A stretch of DNA of 64,000 nt from Bradyrhizobium sp. 199 (GCF_023073355.1 NZ_JADPJI010000011.1:124001-188000); one strand, 5' to 3'. Positions 42,949 through 51,428 are shown, counted from the first letter of the stretch. Notes: generated by a model from the letters alone, not told the origin. Numbers and translations are program-made.

Positions 42949-42978
42949 ATTAGGGCCAGTTCGCTATGATTCCTCCTC

Positions 42979-43350
42979 ATGAGCCGCACACCTCTCCATC
43001 CCACCCGCGAGCAGATCGAGCTGCCGACGGTCCTGGATTGTCTGAGCGATCCGATCCGATTGGCGATCGTCTACCAGCTTGCCCGGCAGGAACGTGTCAG
43101 CAGCGAACTGTGCTGCAGCGACTTTTACGCGCTCAGCGGCAAGTCCAACCTCGCTTATCATTTCGCCAAGCTGCGCGAATGCGGCCTGATGCAGACGCGT
43201 GTGGCGGGCACCAACCGCTTCATGCGGCTGCGGCGCGAGGATTTGGATGCGCGATTTCCGGGCCTGCTCGATGCCGTGCTCAAATCCGCGGCCAGAGATG
43301 CGGAGCGGCTGGAGTTGATCGACACTTGCGATGTGGTCGAAGCAGATTGA
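42979..43350 (+). CDS. ArsR-type winged-helix repressor
   Basis: A 123-residue winged-helix regulator: residues 16-95 contain LDCLSDPIRLAIVYQLARQE (helix 1-2) and KSNLAYHFAKLRECGLMQTRVAGTNRFMRL (recognition helix and wing). A Cys pair (ELCCSDF, residues 44-48) precedes the recognition helix, roughly where metal- or redox-sensing ArsR proteins keep their ligands, but one pair alone does not prove metal sensing. It is divergent from the MFS exporter gene and faces two palindromic operators, so I infer that it represses both. Confidence 0.9.
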   Translation: MSRTPLHPTREQIELPTVLDCLSDPIRLAIVYQLARQERVSSELCCSDFYALSGKSNLAYHFAKLRECGLMQTRVAGTNRFMRLRREDLDARFPGLLDAVLKSAARDAERLELIDTCDVVEAD

Positions 43351-43462
43351 GCCGCGGAGAAAGTCCGTCTTCGCTTTCGCTGCGCTCCAGCTACGCCGGA
43401 CACGCTTCGCCCCTCTGGGTCTTGCGCGGCTGCGCAACGCGTAGCCCCGCAGGGGCAAAGCG

Positions 43463-43538
43463 TGGAGACCCGGCCTGGATTTGAACCAGGATGTAGAGCG
43501 TTGCACCGCCCTCGCGTAGACGCTTCCGCCACCGGGCC
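43463..43538 (-). tRNA. non-canonical tRNA-Cys(GCA)-like gene
   Basis: A 76-base minus-strand cloverleaf. The acceptor stem is GGCCCGG with CCGGGTC, followed by discriminator T73 and an encoded CCA (43465-43463). The T arm is CCTGG-TTCAAAT-CCAGG. The D arm has only three pairs (GCG/CGC) and its loop (GAAGCGTCTA) lacks the usual GG. The anticodon stem AGGGC/GCTCT closes an eight-base loop, GGTGCAAC, in which T-GCA-A reads as a Cys anticodon. U73 is the strongest Cys identity base. It could be a minor tRNA-Cys, or a decayed copy. Confidence 0.55.
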
Positions 43539-43592
43539 GAAATGATCATCGCCGATTGCAGTGCGACAAGCTACAACGGCTAATTGTTATGC

Positions 43593-44294
43593 TTAACGAA
43601 CCAGCGGCGGCCGCGCGATGAAGGTCATGCGCCAGCGATTGTGGCCGATATTGGCGTGCGCGCGCTGGACCGCGAATCCGGCCGCCCTCAGCTTGGCGGT
43701 GATCTCCTCCTCGCTGTAGCGCTGCAGCCCGATACGTGTGCGCAGGTGACGGTAATCCGACAGCGCGGTGCTGATCAGTCCGATCAACGCGTCCTTCAGG
43801 AAGCCGTGGCGCAGGCCGAACCCGAGCAGCGCCATCACGTCCCTGAACATGCCGACGTTGGGCTGGAGGATGTCCCCCAGCACCAGCTTGCCGGAGGGCT
43901 TCAGGATGCGGTGGATGTTGAGGAGCGCGGTATCGAGCTCGTCCGGCGCCATGTATTGCGCGACCGAGTTCATCACCACGAGGTCGATCGACTGGTCCTG
44001 CATGTTGCGGACGTCGTCGAGCGAGCGGACGCGGATCTTGGTGTTCGGAGCAAACCGCGCGATCAGCCGGCCGCGCACCCCGGGCGCAGGCTCGGCGAGG
44101 ATCAGCTTGCCGCAGCGAGCGGCCACCTGGCTCGCCGACAGCGCCTCGCCGCAGGCATAGTCCAGCACGGTCGCATCCGGTGAGGAGATGTAGCCGATAA
44201 TGTCCCGCGCGATGATCTGGAAGTGCAAGTCGCGATGCAGCTTGCTGACGTAGATCGTATGCGTGGAGTCGTAATAATCGATCCAATCGTCCAT
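43593..44294 (-). CDS. class I SAM-dependent methyltransferase
   Basis: A 233-residue methyltransferase. Motif I is VLDYACGEALSASQVA near residue 45 (a D-x-A-C-G-E variant), motif II lies in LILAEPAPGVRGRL, and the post-II region IDLVVMNSVAQYMAPDELDTALLNIHRILKPSGKLVLGD is the usual Rossmann continuation. The last 60 residues (YRHLRTRIGLQRYSEEEI) form a substrate cap. The acceptor cannot be identified. It is divergent from the Dps gene and follows the tRNA-like gene on the same strand. Confidence 0.9.
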   Translation of the reverse strand: MDDWIDYYDSTHTIYVSKLHRDLHFQIIARDIIGYISSPDATVLDYACGEALSASQVAARCGKLILAEPAPGVRGRLIARFAPNTKIRVRSLDDVRNMQDQSIDLVVMNSVAQYMAPDELDTALLNIHRILKPSGKLVLGDILQPNVGMFRDVMALLGFGLRHGFLKDALIGLISTALSDYRHLRTRIGLQRYSEEEITAKLRAAGFAVQRAHANIGHNRWRMTFIARPPLVR

Positions 44295-44408
44295 GATATT
44301 CGAGGATCCCGGCCAAACGGTTCCGTTAGAGGAACCGACGCTGTCCGCCTTGCGTTAGGGGTGCGACGGCGCGCCGTCAATGTCCGCGTCCTAACAGGAA
44401 GGTCTCCC

Positions 44409-44933
44409 GTGAGCAAAACCAACAACAAGGTCTCCCCGGATCTCGATACCCCCACCGATCTGTCGCCCGAGGGCGTCAAGAAAGTCTCGGAGGCGCTCAA
44501 CGTGCTTCTGGCCGATGCCTTCGCGCTCTATCTGAAGACCAAGAATTTCCACTGGCACATCAGCGGGCGGCACTTTCGCGATTACCATCTGCTGCTCGAC
44601 GAGCAGTCGGACCAGATCTTCGCCACCACGGACCAGCTCGCCGAACGCGTCCGCAAGATCGGCGGCACTACGCTGAAATCGATCGGCCAGGTCGCAAAGC
44701 TCCAGACTATCAAGGACAACAACGAGGACTACGTTCCGCCGCGCGAGATGCTGCGCGAACTGATGCAGGACAACAAGCATGTCGCCGCGGCCATGCGCAA
44801 GGCGCACGAGGTCTGTGACGACGCCAACGACATCGCCAGTGCCAGCATCCTCGAGAACTTCATCGACGAGACCGAGCGCCGCACCTGGTTCCTGTTCGAA
44901 GCCACAAGACAGGAAGGCGGCAACGAGGCGTAA
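44409..44933 (+). CDS. dps: Dps family DNA-protecting ferritin-like protein
   Basis: A 174-residue Dps: a four-helix protein that forms 12-mers, oxidises iron with hydrogen peroxide and can protect DNA in stress or starvation. The intersubunit ferroxidase residues are visible: His in FALYLKTKNFHWHISGRHF, and Asp/Glu in HLLLDEQSDQIFATTDQLAERVRKIGG. The first 20 residues are a polar tail that may contact DNA. The GTG at 44409 has AGGAAGG about 9 bases upstream and matches the usual start; no ATG is suitable. The divergent methyltransferase is 114 bases away. Oxidative-stress regulation is expected, but no OxyR or Fur site was recognised. Confidence 0.93.
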   Translation: MSKTNNKVSPDLDTPTDLSPEGVKKVSEALNVLLADAFALYLKTKNFHWHISGRHFRDYHLLLDEQSDQIFATTDQLAERVRKIGGTTLKSIGQVAKLQTIKDNNEDYVPPREMLRELMQDNKHVAAAMRKAHEVCDDANDIASASILENFIDETERRTWFLFEATRQEGGNEA

Positions 44934-44949
44934 GCAAGGCCCGCTGCGC

Positions 44950-45045
44950 AGGGTGGGCAAAGGCGCGCTCTTCGCGCGTCGTGCCCACCATTTGCCTGTC
45001 GTCAGCGGATCATTGGTGGGCACGCTTCGCTTTGCCCATCCTATG
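44950..45045. repeat. dispersed intergenic palindrome, family A copy 2
   Basis: AGGGTGGGCAAAGGCGCGCT ... TGGTGGGCACGCTTCGCTTT with GCCCATCCTA at the end. It shares the GTGCCCACCA/TGGTGGGCAC arms with 1041-1132. It separates the Dps gene from the convergent cupin gene. Confidence 0.75.
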
Positions 45046-45059
45046 GCACGTCGTTGCGA

Positions 45060-45581
45060 CTACCGCCACAATCGCATCAACGCCCCATCCTTGCCCGTCA
45101 CAGGATCGGCCGGTGGCAGCGCGACGTTTGGAATGGTCTGTAGTGCTTTCGCGTGGTTCTCCGGCGTCGCCCTGGTGATCTCCATCTTCGCGCCCGGCGG
45201 ATAGGCGCCGATCACGCAGAAATCGTCGCTCGCCTTGATGCATTGATGCCCTGTGCCGGCAGGCAGGATCGCGACGTCTCCGGCCTTGATCTGGAGCTCC
45301 TGGCCGTGGTTGCCGCCGAAGCGGACCTGCGCACTGCCGCGCGCAACGCCGAGCACCTCATGCACCGTCGCGTGATAGTGCAGATAGTCGAAGACGCCAT
45401 TGCGCCACGTCCGGCCCCAGCCGTTCGCTTCGAACAGATTCTCGACGGTCGCTTCCGGCTGCTCCAGATCGAGCTTCACCGCGCCTTGGTAAACTAGGAA
45501 CGGACGGATGTTGTTAGGCACGAGCCCGTCATCCTCGAACACGATCGCGAGCGGCTCGGCATTGTCGCGGACGACGGACAT
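45060..45581 (-). CDS. cupin-domain protein (YjlB-like)
   Basis: A 173-residue single-domain cupin. The first cupin motif is seen in FDYLHYHATVHEVLGVARG (two His then Glu), the second in GDVAILPAGTGHQCIKAS with its terminal His, so a metal site is probably intact. Length and C-terminal region (VPLPPADPVTG-type ending, here NVALPPADPVTGKDGALMRLW) match the uncharacterised YjlB family. I choose the ATG at 45581 with GGAG seven bases upstream; a longer frame to 45761 overlaps a dispersed repeat. Reaction unknown. Confidence 0.87.
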   Translation of the reverse strand: MSVVRDNAEPLAIVFEDDGLVPNNIRPFLVYQGAVKLDLEQPEATVENLFEANGWGRTWRNGVFDYLHYHATVHEVLGVARGSAQVRFGGNHGQELQIKAGDVAILPAGTGHQCIKASDDFCVIGAYPPGAKMEITRATPENHAKALQTIPNVALPPADPVTGKDGALMRLWR

Positions 45582-45703
45582 GATGGGCTCCGGCTGCAAA
45601 ACGACAGCGGGACAACATTCTGTCTTGTCACGGTGTTCCTCAGCGGGACTGGTGTCCCGGACGCGCTGCAGCGTGCAATGCTGCCGCGCAGAGCCGGGAC
45701 CTA

Positions 45704-45808
45704 AAGCATGATCCGGAAAAGTGCGCCGCGGTTTTCCGAAAAGATCATGCTTAAACAACAACCTAAAGCGAAATGGCGATTGATCCTAATCGCAACGCGC
45801 TTTAGAGA
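45704..45808. repeat. dispersed AT-richer palindromic repeat, family E
   Basis: AAGCATGATCCGGAAAAGTG ... TTTTCCGAAAAGATCATGCTT forms a long hairpin (45704-45752). It is followed by a second one, CTAAAGCG ... CGCTTTAG, to 45808. This composite is a repeat I recall as very common in Bradyrhizobium intergenic regions. It fills most of the 309-base gap between the cupin and carA genes; nothing else is recognised there. Confidence 0.75.
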
Positions 45809-45890
45809 GCCGCAAGCATGGGCTCGGTTCAGCAGCGCATCACGCCGCGAAGAGCGGCGCGCTGCACTGCGCGGGGCACGAGAGCGCGTC

Positions 45891-47081
45891 TTACGCGCTC
45901 TTCTTCTGCCGCATCAGGTCGGCGAAGCGCTGGAACAGATAGTGCGAGTCGCGCGGGCCCGGTGAGGCCTCGGGATGGTACTGCACCGAGAACACCGGCC
46001 TGCCCTCGAGCTGGATGCCGCAATTGGAGCCGTCGAACAGTGAGATGTGGGTCTGCGTCGCGCCCTTGGGCAGCGTCGTCTCGTCGACGGCAAAGCCGTG
46101 GTTCATCGAGGTGATCTCGACCTTGCCGGTGGTCTCGTCCTTGACGGGATGATTGGCGCCATGATGGCCCTGATGCATCTTCTTGGTCTTGGCGCCGACG
46201 GCAAGGCCCAGCATCTGGTGGCCGAGACAGATGCCGAAGGTCGGCGTGCCCGACCTGATCACGTCCTTGATGACAGGCACGGCATATTTGCCGGTCGCAG
46301 CCGGATCGCCCGGACCATTTGACAGGAACACGCCGTCCGGCTTCATCGCCAGGATGTCCTCGGATGACGTCGTTGCCGGCACGACGGTCACCTTGCAGCC
46401 GACGCCGGCGAGCAGGCGCAAAATGTTGCGCTTGATGCCGTAATCGATGGCGACGACGTTGAACTCGGGCTTGTCCTGGCGGCCAAAGCCCTTGTCCCAG
46501 ATCCAGGGCGTCTCGTCCCAGGTGAAGCGCTGGCCCGAGGTGACCATCGGCACGAGGTCCATGCCCTCGAGGCCCGGCCATTCGCGTGCTTCTTCCTTCA
46601 GGCCGTGCAGGTCGAACTCGCCGTTCTTGGCGTGCGCGATCACGGCATTGGGCATGCCCTTGCTGCGGATGAGCGCGGTCAGCGCGCGGGTGTCGATGCC
46701 AGAGAGGCCGATAATGCCGCGCGCCTTCAGCCACTGGTCGAGATGCTTGGTGGCCCGGTAGTTCGAGGGATCGGTGATCGCGGTGCGCAGGATCACGCCG
46801 CGCGCGCCCGGCGTCGCCGCCATGTTCACCGTCTCGATGTCGTCGTCGTTGGTGCCGACGTTGCCAATATGCGGAAAGGTGAAGGTGATGAGCTGGCCGG
46901 CATAGGAGGGATCGGTGAGGATCTCCTCATAGCCGGTCATCGCGGTGTTGAAGCAGACTTCACCGACGGCGTGGCCTTCGGCGCCGAGACCGAAGCCTTC
47001 GAGCACCGTGCCGTCGGCAAGCACGAGGAGCGCGGTCGGTTTGTGGTCCGGCCAGGCGGGATCGTTGTCATGTTGTGTCAT
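45891..47081 (-). CDS. carA: carbamoyl-phosphate synthase small subunit
   Basis: A 396-residue glutaminase subunit that supplies ammonia to CarB. The N-terminal CarA domain contains GEVCFNTAMTGYEEILTDPSYAGQLITFTFPHIGNVG. The C-terminal class I glutamine amidotransferase domain has the nucleophile Cys in TFGICLGHQMLGLA near residue 275, and the His-x-Glu pair in VQYHPEASPGP near residue 368. Length is normal. It does not form an operon with carB, which lies about 4.3 kb downstream in the same direction with six other genes between. A divergent promoter region shared with the hydrolase gene at 47227 spans 145 bases. Confidence 0.98.
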   Translation of the reverse strand: MTQHDNDPAWPDHKPTALLVLADGTVLEGFGLGAEGHAVGEVCFNTAMTGYEEILTDPSYAGQLITFTFPHIGNVGTNDDDIETVNMAATPGARGVILRTAITDPSNYRATKHLDQWLKARGIIGLSGIDTRALTALIRSKGMPNAVIAHAKNGEFDLHGLKEEAREWPGLEGMDLVPMVTSGQRFTWDETPWIWDKGFGRQDKPEFNVVAIDYGIKRNILRLLAGVGCKVTVVPATTSSEDILAMKPDGVFLSNGPGDPAATGKYAVPVIKDVIRSGTPTFGICLGHQMLGLAVGAKTKKMHQGHHGANHPVKDETTGKVEITSMNHGFAVDETTLPKGATQTHISLFDGSNCGIQLEGRPVFSVQYHPEASPGPRDSHYLFQRFADLMRQKKSA

Positions 47082-47226
47082 GAGCGCGTTTCATAGTCCC
47101 CGCGAGCGCCGCCGTCAAAGCGGGAGAGGCACGATTCACATGCGTTTTTGCATATTTGACAGGCCGTCTCCGGCACTTAAGCTCGGCCGCACAATTTCCG
47201 GCAATTAAGCCGCTTGCGAGGCAATA

Positions 47227-47955
47227 ATGGACCAGACCACCCCGATTCTGCTGGTTCCGGGGCTGGCGTCCTCGGCCCGGATCTACGCCCCGGTGATCCC
47301 GGCGCTATGGCGGTTCGGCCCGGTGATGATTGCCAACCATATCCGCGACGACAGCATGGCGGCGATCGCCGCCCGGGTGCTGCGCGAGGCGCCGCCGCGT
47401 TTCGCGCTCGCCGGCCATTCCATGGGCGGCTACATCGCGCTCGAGATCATGCGTCAGGCACCCGAGCGGGTTTTGAAGCTCGCGCTGATCAATACCCAGG
47501 CGCGGCCCGATACGCTGGAGGCGACCGCGCGCCGCCGTGCCCTGATGGAGCGCGCCAGGCGCGGCGAGCTCCGCGCGGTCCGCGAGGAGAGTTTTCCGGA
47601 GCTCGTGCATCCGTCGCGGCGCGGTGATGCCGACATTCTCAAGCTCGTGCATGCGCAGGATGAGGATGTCGGCGTCGAAGGCTATCTGCGGCAGCAGACC
47701 GCGATCATCGCACGGGTGGATTCGCGCCCGACACTGTCGGCCATCACCTGCCCGACATTGGTGCTGACGGGCGATGCCGACAACACCATTCCGAATGCGT
47801 TCTCGACGGAGATGGCCGAGGCCATCGCCGGCGCAAGGCTCATAGTCATCGCGCGCTGCGGACATCTGCCGCAAGCCGAGCAGCCGGAGGCGACGGCACG
47901 GGCGCTGACCGAATGGCTCGGAACCGAGGTTGTCTCAGGGGCGCGAACGGCCTAG
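47227..47955 (+). CDS. alpha/beta-fold hydrolase
   Basis: A 242-residue alpha/beta hydrolase. The nucleophile elbow is GHSMGGYIALE near residue 64, the acid is probably Asp in LTGDADNTIPN near residue 184, and the catalytic His lies in ARCGHLPQAEQPE near residue 212. The N-terminal PILLVPGLASSARIY holds the oxyanion HG-like segment in the variant VPG. Substrate is not predictable. The YqeY gene follows 34 bases after it, so the two may be co-transcribed. Confidence 0.9.
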   Translation: MDQTTPILLVPGLASSARIYAPVIPALWRFGPVMIANHIRDDSMAAIAARVLREAPPRFALAGHSMGGYIALEIMRQAPERVLKLALINTQARPDTLEATARRRALMERARRGELRAVREESFPELVHPSRRGDADILKLVHAQDEDVGVEGYLRQQTAIIARVDSRPTLSAITCPTLVLTGDADNTIPNAFSTEMAEAIAGARLIVIARCGHLPQAEQPEATARALTEWLGTEVVSGARTA

Positions 47956-47988
47956 ATCAGGCGTCGGATATTCTAGGGGAGCACGATC

Positions 47989-48444
47989 ATGCTGCGCGAC
48001 GACATCAACAATGCGGTCAAGGAGGCCATGAAGGCCAAGAACGAGCGCAAGCTGTCCACGCTGCGCATGGTCAACTCGACCATCAAGAACGCCGACATCG
48101 AGGCCCGCGGCAACGGCAAGCCGCCGCTGTCGGACGCCGAGCTGCTCGGCGTCTTTCAAAAGATGATCAAGCAGCGCCAGGAGTCGGTCGAACTCTATGA
48201 AAAAGGCGGACGCGCCGAGCTCGCAGCCCAGGAGCGCGAGGAGATCGCGGTGATCTCGGCTTATCTGCCGAAGCAGATGGCCGACGACGAGGTCAAGAAC
48301 GCTATCGCGGATGCGATCGGCGAGGCGGGCGCGAGCGGCATGAAGGACATGGGCAAGGTGATCGCGGTGCTGAAGACGAAGTACGCGGGCCAGATGGACT
48401 TCGGCAAGGCGAGCGGCTTGGTGAAGGCCGCGCTGTCGGGCTAG
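47989..48444 (+). CDS. GatB/YqeY-domain protein
   Basis: A 151-residue protein with the all-helical YqeY domain that is also found as the tail domain of the tRNA-amidotransferase subunit GatB. Typical pieces are MLRDDINNAVKEAMKAKNERKLSTLRMVNSTIKNADIEAR, the middle QRQESVELYEKGGRAELAAQEREEIAVISAYLPKQM, and MGKVIAVLKTKYAGQMDFGKASGLVKAALSG at the end. The function is unresolved; it may bind tRNA. In many alphaproteobacteria yqeY lies between carA and dnaG; here dnaG is 13 kb further on, suggesting an insertion between them. GGGGAGC precedes the ATG. Confidence 0.95.
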   Translation: MLRDDINNAVKEAMKAKNERKLSTLRMVNSTIKNADIEARGNGKPPLSDAELLGVFQKMIKQRQESVELYEKGGRAELAAQEREEIAVISAYLPKQMADDEVKNAIADAIGEAGASGMKDMGKVIAVLKTKYAGQMDFGKASGLVKAALSG

Positions 48445-48447
48445 GCC

Positions 48448-48484
48448 GTCATTCCGGGGCGACGCTTCGCGCGCCCCGGAACGA
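48448..48484. repeat. dispersed intergenic palindrome, family C copy 3
   Basis: A short hairpin, GTCATTCCGGGGCGACGCTT and CGCGCGCCCCGGAACG, directly after the YqeY stop codon, where it can also serve as a terminator. Confidence 0.8.
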
Positions 48485-48501
48485 TAAGAAGGGGAGGCAC
48501 G

Positions 48502-49641
48502 ATGACCGGCGCCATCAAACCGTTCCGCATCGCCATCAGCGACGACATCCTCACTGACCTCAAATCGCGCCTCGCGCGCACGCGCTGGCCTGAGGCGGAG
48601 CTCGTCGACGACTGGAGCCAGGGCGCGCCGCTGCAATGGATCCGGGAGATCTGCACCTACTGGGCTGATGGCTACGACTGGCGTGCGCGCGAAGCAAAAC
48701 TCAATCGCTTCGAGCAGTTCACCACCGAGATCGACGGGCTCGACATCCACTTCATCCACGCGCGCTCGAAGGAGCCGTCCGCGCTGCCGCTGATCATCAC
48801 CCATGGCTGGCCGGGCTCGATCGTGGAATTCCAGAAGGTGATCGCGCCGCTGGTCGATCCAGCCGCGCATGGCGGCAATCCAGCCGATGCATTTCATGTG
48901 GTTTGTCCCTCGCTGCCGGGCTTCGGCTTCTCTGCCAAGCCCAAGGTGACCGGCTGGGGCGTCGATCGCATTGCCGCGACCTGGGCCAAGCTGATGGACC
49001 GGCTCGGTTACGCTCGTTATGGCGCGCAGGGCGGCGACTGGGGCTCGGCGGTAACGACTTCGCTCGGCATGCAGGACGACGAGCATTGCGCCGGCATCCA
49101 CATCACGCTTGCCTTCAACGCAGCGCCGAAAGTCGAGGGCGAGCCGACGGCGGAGGAGAAGCGGGCGCTCGCCGGCCTCAAGCATTATGTCGACCTCGAC
49201 TCCGGCTATTCGAAGCAGCAATCGACGCGGCCGCAGACACTCGGCTACGGTCTGACCGATTCACCGAGCGGCCAGGCGGCCTGGATGTTGGAAAAATTCT
49301 GGGCCTGGACGGATTGCGGCGGTCATCCCGAGAACATCTTCAGCAGGGACGAACTGCTCGACAACGTCATGCTCTACTGGGTGACGGAGACAGCGACCTC
49401 TTCGGCGCGGCTATACTGGGAAAGTTTTGGCAAGCGCCGCACAACGCCGGTCGTCAAGGTGCCGACGGGCGTGGCCGCCTTCCCCAAGGAGATCATCACG
49501 CCGGTGCGACGCTGGATGGAGCCGAACTTCCACAACATCACGCATTGGAGCGAGATGGAGAAGGGCGGTCATTTCGCCGCATTCGAGCAGCCGGAGCTGT
49601 ATGTCGGTGAGGTCAGGAAGTTCTTCCGGACGGTGCGGTAG
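48502..49641 (+). CDS. epoxide hydrolase family protein (EHN type)
   Basis: A 379-residue alpha/beta hydrolase with an N-terminal epoxide-hydrolase cap (residues 5-110, IKPFRIAISDDILTDLKSRLARTRWP). The nucleophile Asp is in YGAQGGDWGSAVTTSLG near residue 177, the oxyanion motif HGWPGS at residues 94-99, and the catalytic His in MEKGGHFAAFEQPE near residue 356. It presumably opens an epoxide to a diol; similar enzymes are widespread in Bradyrhizobium with unknown natural substrates. GGGAGG lies before the ATG. Confidence 0.92.
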   Translation: MTGAIKPFRIAISDDILTDLKSRLARTRWPEAELVDDWSQGAPLQWIREICTYWADGYDWRAREAKLNRFEQFTTEIDGLDIHFIHARSKEPSALPLIITHGWPGSIVEFQKVIAPLVDPAAHGGNPADAFHVVCPSLPGFGFSAKPKVTGWGVDRIAATWAKLMDRLGYARYGAQGGDWGSAVTTSLGMQDDEHCAGIHITLAFNAAPKVEGEPTAEEKRALAGLKHYVDLDSGYSKQQSTRPQTLGYGLTDSPSGQAAWMLEKFWAWTDCGGHPENIFSRDELLDNVMLYWVTETATSSARLYWESFGKRRTTPVVKVPTGVAAFPKEIITPVRRWMEPNFHNITHWSEMEKGGHFAAFEQPELYVGEVRKFFRTVR

Positions 49642-49655
49642 CTACGCAGTCGGCC

Positions 49656-49746
49656 GTCATGCCCGGGCTTGTCCCGGGCACCCACGTCCTTAAAGTGACC
49701 GCCAGGCAACAAGAACGTGGATGGCCGGGACAAGCCCCGCCATGAC
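49656..49746. repeat. dispersed intergenic palindrome, family B copy 3
   Basis: GTCATGCCCGGGCTTGTCCC ... GGGACAAGCCCCGCCATGAC with a CACGTCCTT ... AAGAACGTGG centre. The third copy of the family at 12166 and 30819. Confidence 0.85.
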
Positions 49747-49766
49747 GACGCTGCCGGGAAACGACC

Positions 49767-51374
49767 ATGCTTACCGAAGCCAAGACCTACGACGAACTCT
49801 ACCGCAATTTCCGCTGGGACATCCCGGCGCGCTTCAACATGGCTGACGCGTGCTGCGATCGGCATGCCGACGGCACCGGCCGGCTCGCGCTGGTCTATGT
49901 CGACGAGAACGGCGCCATCACTCGCACATCCTTCGACGAGGTTGCGGAGATGTCGCGCCGCTTCGCCAATGTGCTGAGGGCGGATGGGCTTTCCGGCGGC
50001 GACCGCGTCGCGGTGTTTCTGTCGCAATCGTTGGAGCTGCCGATCGCGCATATGGCAGCGTTCCGCTCCGGGATGATCTCGATCCCGCTGTTCGCGCTGT
50101 TCGGCGAGGACGCGCTGGAATTCCGCCTGTCGAACTCCGAGGCCAAGGCCATCATCACCGACGAGGGCGGCTGGGAGAAGCTTGCGAAGATCTGCGATCG
50201 CTTGCCGGAGCTGAAGAACGTCTATGTGGTTGGCGAGCGCACGCCGGCAGGCACGACATCGTTTTGGGATGCGGTGAAGATGGCGTCGCCCGATTTCGCG
50301 CGGGTCGACACCTCCGCGAACGATCCCGCGCTGATCATCTATACCTCGGGCACCACGGGCAACCCGAAGGGCGCGCTGCACGCGCACCGCGTGGTGCTCG
50401 GCCATCTGCCGAATGTGGAGATGTGTCACAACTTCCTGCCGCGCCCGGGCGATCTCATGTGGACGCCGGCGGATTGGGCCTGGATCGGCGGCCTCGTCAA
50501 CGGCCTGTTCGCGTTCTGGTATCACGGCATCCCGCTGGTCGGTCACCGCGCGCGAAAATTCGAGCCCCAGGCGGCGATGCAGATGATGGCCGATCTCGAC
50601 GTCCGCAACGTCTTCCTGCCGCCGACGGCACTGAAGCTGATGCGGCAGGCCGGCGTGAAGCATCCCGGCGTCAAGCTGCGCAGCATCTTCACCGGTGGTG
50701 AATCTCTCGGCGGCGAATTGCTGGGCTGGGTGCGCGAGATCTTCGGCATCGACGCGCACGAGGTGTTCGGTCAGACCGAGTGCAATCTCGTGATCGGCAG
50801 CAACTCCAATCTGTTTCCGATCCGCCCGGGTTCGATGGGCAAGGCGACGCCGGGCTTCGACGTCCGCATCGTCAACGACAAGGGTGAAGAGCAGAAGCGC
50901 GGACACCTCGGCATCATCGGCGTGCGCCAGCCTTGCCCTTGCACGATGATCGAGTACTGGCGCAATCCGGACGCGACGGCGAAGAAATATGCCGGCGAAT
51001 TCCTGCTCACCGGCGATCTCGGCGTGCAGGACGAGGACGGGTATTTCTGGTATGTCAGCCGCGAGGACGATGTCATCACCACCGCCGGCTATCGCGTCGG
51101 CCCGTCCGAGATCGAGCACACGCTGATGAAGCATCCCTCGGTGGCCATGGCGGCGGTGGTCGGCATTCCCGATCCGATCCGCACCGAATCGATCAAGGCC
51201 TGGATCGTGCTGCGCCCCGGCTTTACCGGCACCGCACTCGCACGCGAGATCCAGGAGTTCGTCAAGGTGCAGCTCGCCGCGCACGAATATCCGCGCTTCG
51301 TCGAATTCGCCGAGACGCTGCCGATGACGGCGACGGGCAAGGTGCTCCGGCGCGAACTGCGGGCGAAGGGCTGA
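49767..51374 (+). CDS. AMP-dependent acyl-CoA synthetase
   Basis: A 535-residue adenylate-forming enzyme that activates a carboxylic acid with ATP and CoA. Core motifs are the phosphate loop YTSGTTGNPKGALHAH near residue 191, FGQTECN near 333 in the A5 region, GEFLLTGDLGVQDEDGYFWYVSREDDVITTAGYRVGPSEIE spanning A7-A8, and the C-terminal Lys in ATGKVLRRELRAKG near residue 528. It resembles the acetyl/medium-chain acyl-CoA synthetase group; chain length is not certain. It stands between two repeats, and its promoter is not clear. Confidence 0.93.
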   Translation: MLTEAKTYDELYRNFRWDIPARFNMADACCDRHADGTGRLALVYVDENGAITRTSFDEVAEMSRRFANVLRADGLSGGDRVAVFLSQSLELPIAHMAAFRSGMISIPLFALFGEDALEFRLSNSEAKAIITDEGGWEKLAKICDRLPELKNVYVVGERTPAGTTSFWDAVKMASPDFARVDTSANDPALIIYTSGTTGNPKGALHAHRVVLGHLPNVEMCHNFLPRPGDLMWTPADWAWIGGLVNGLFAFWYHGIPLVGHRARKFEPQAAMQMMADLDVRNVFLPPTALKLMRQAGVKHPGVKLRSIFTGGESLGGELLGWVREIFGIDAHEVFGQTECNLVIGSNSNLFPIRPGSMGKATPGFDVRIVNDKGEEQKRGHLGIIGVRQPCPCTMIEYWRNPDATAKKYAGEFLLTGDLGVQDEDGYFWYVSREDDVITTAGYRVGPSEIEHTLMKHPSVAMAAVVGIPDPIRTESIKAWIVLRPGFTGTALAREIQEFVKVQLAAHEYPRFVEFAETLPMTATGKVLRRELRAKG

Positions 51375-51428
51375 GATCTCAGCGGTGGCAAAGACATCTC
51401 GAGCCGCGGGACTTCACCGCGCCGGCCC

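Noticed and set aside
43351..43462. Second tRNA or group I intron near the tRNA-like gene
   Set aside because: The stretch downstream of the tRNA-like gene is a GC-rich imperfect hairpin with no cloverleaf or intron core.
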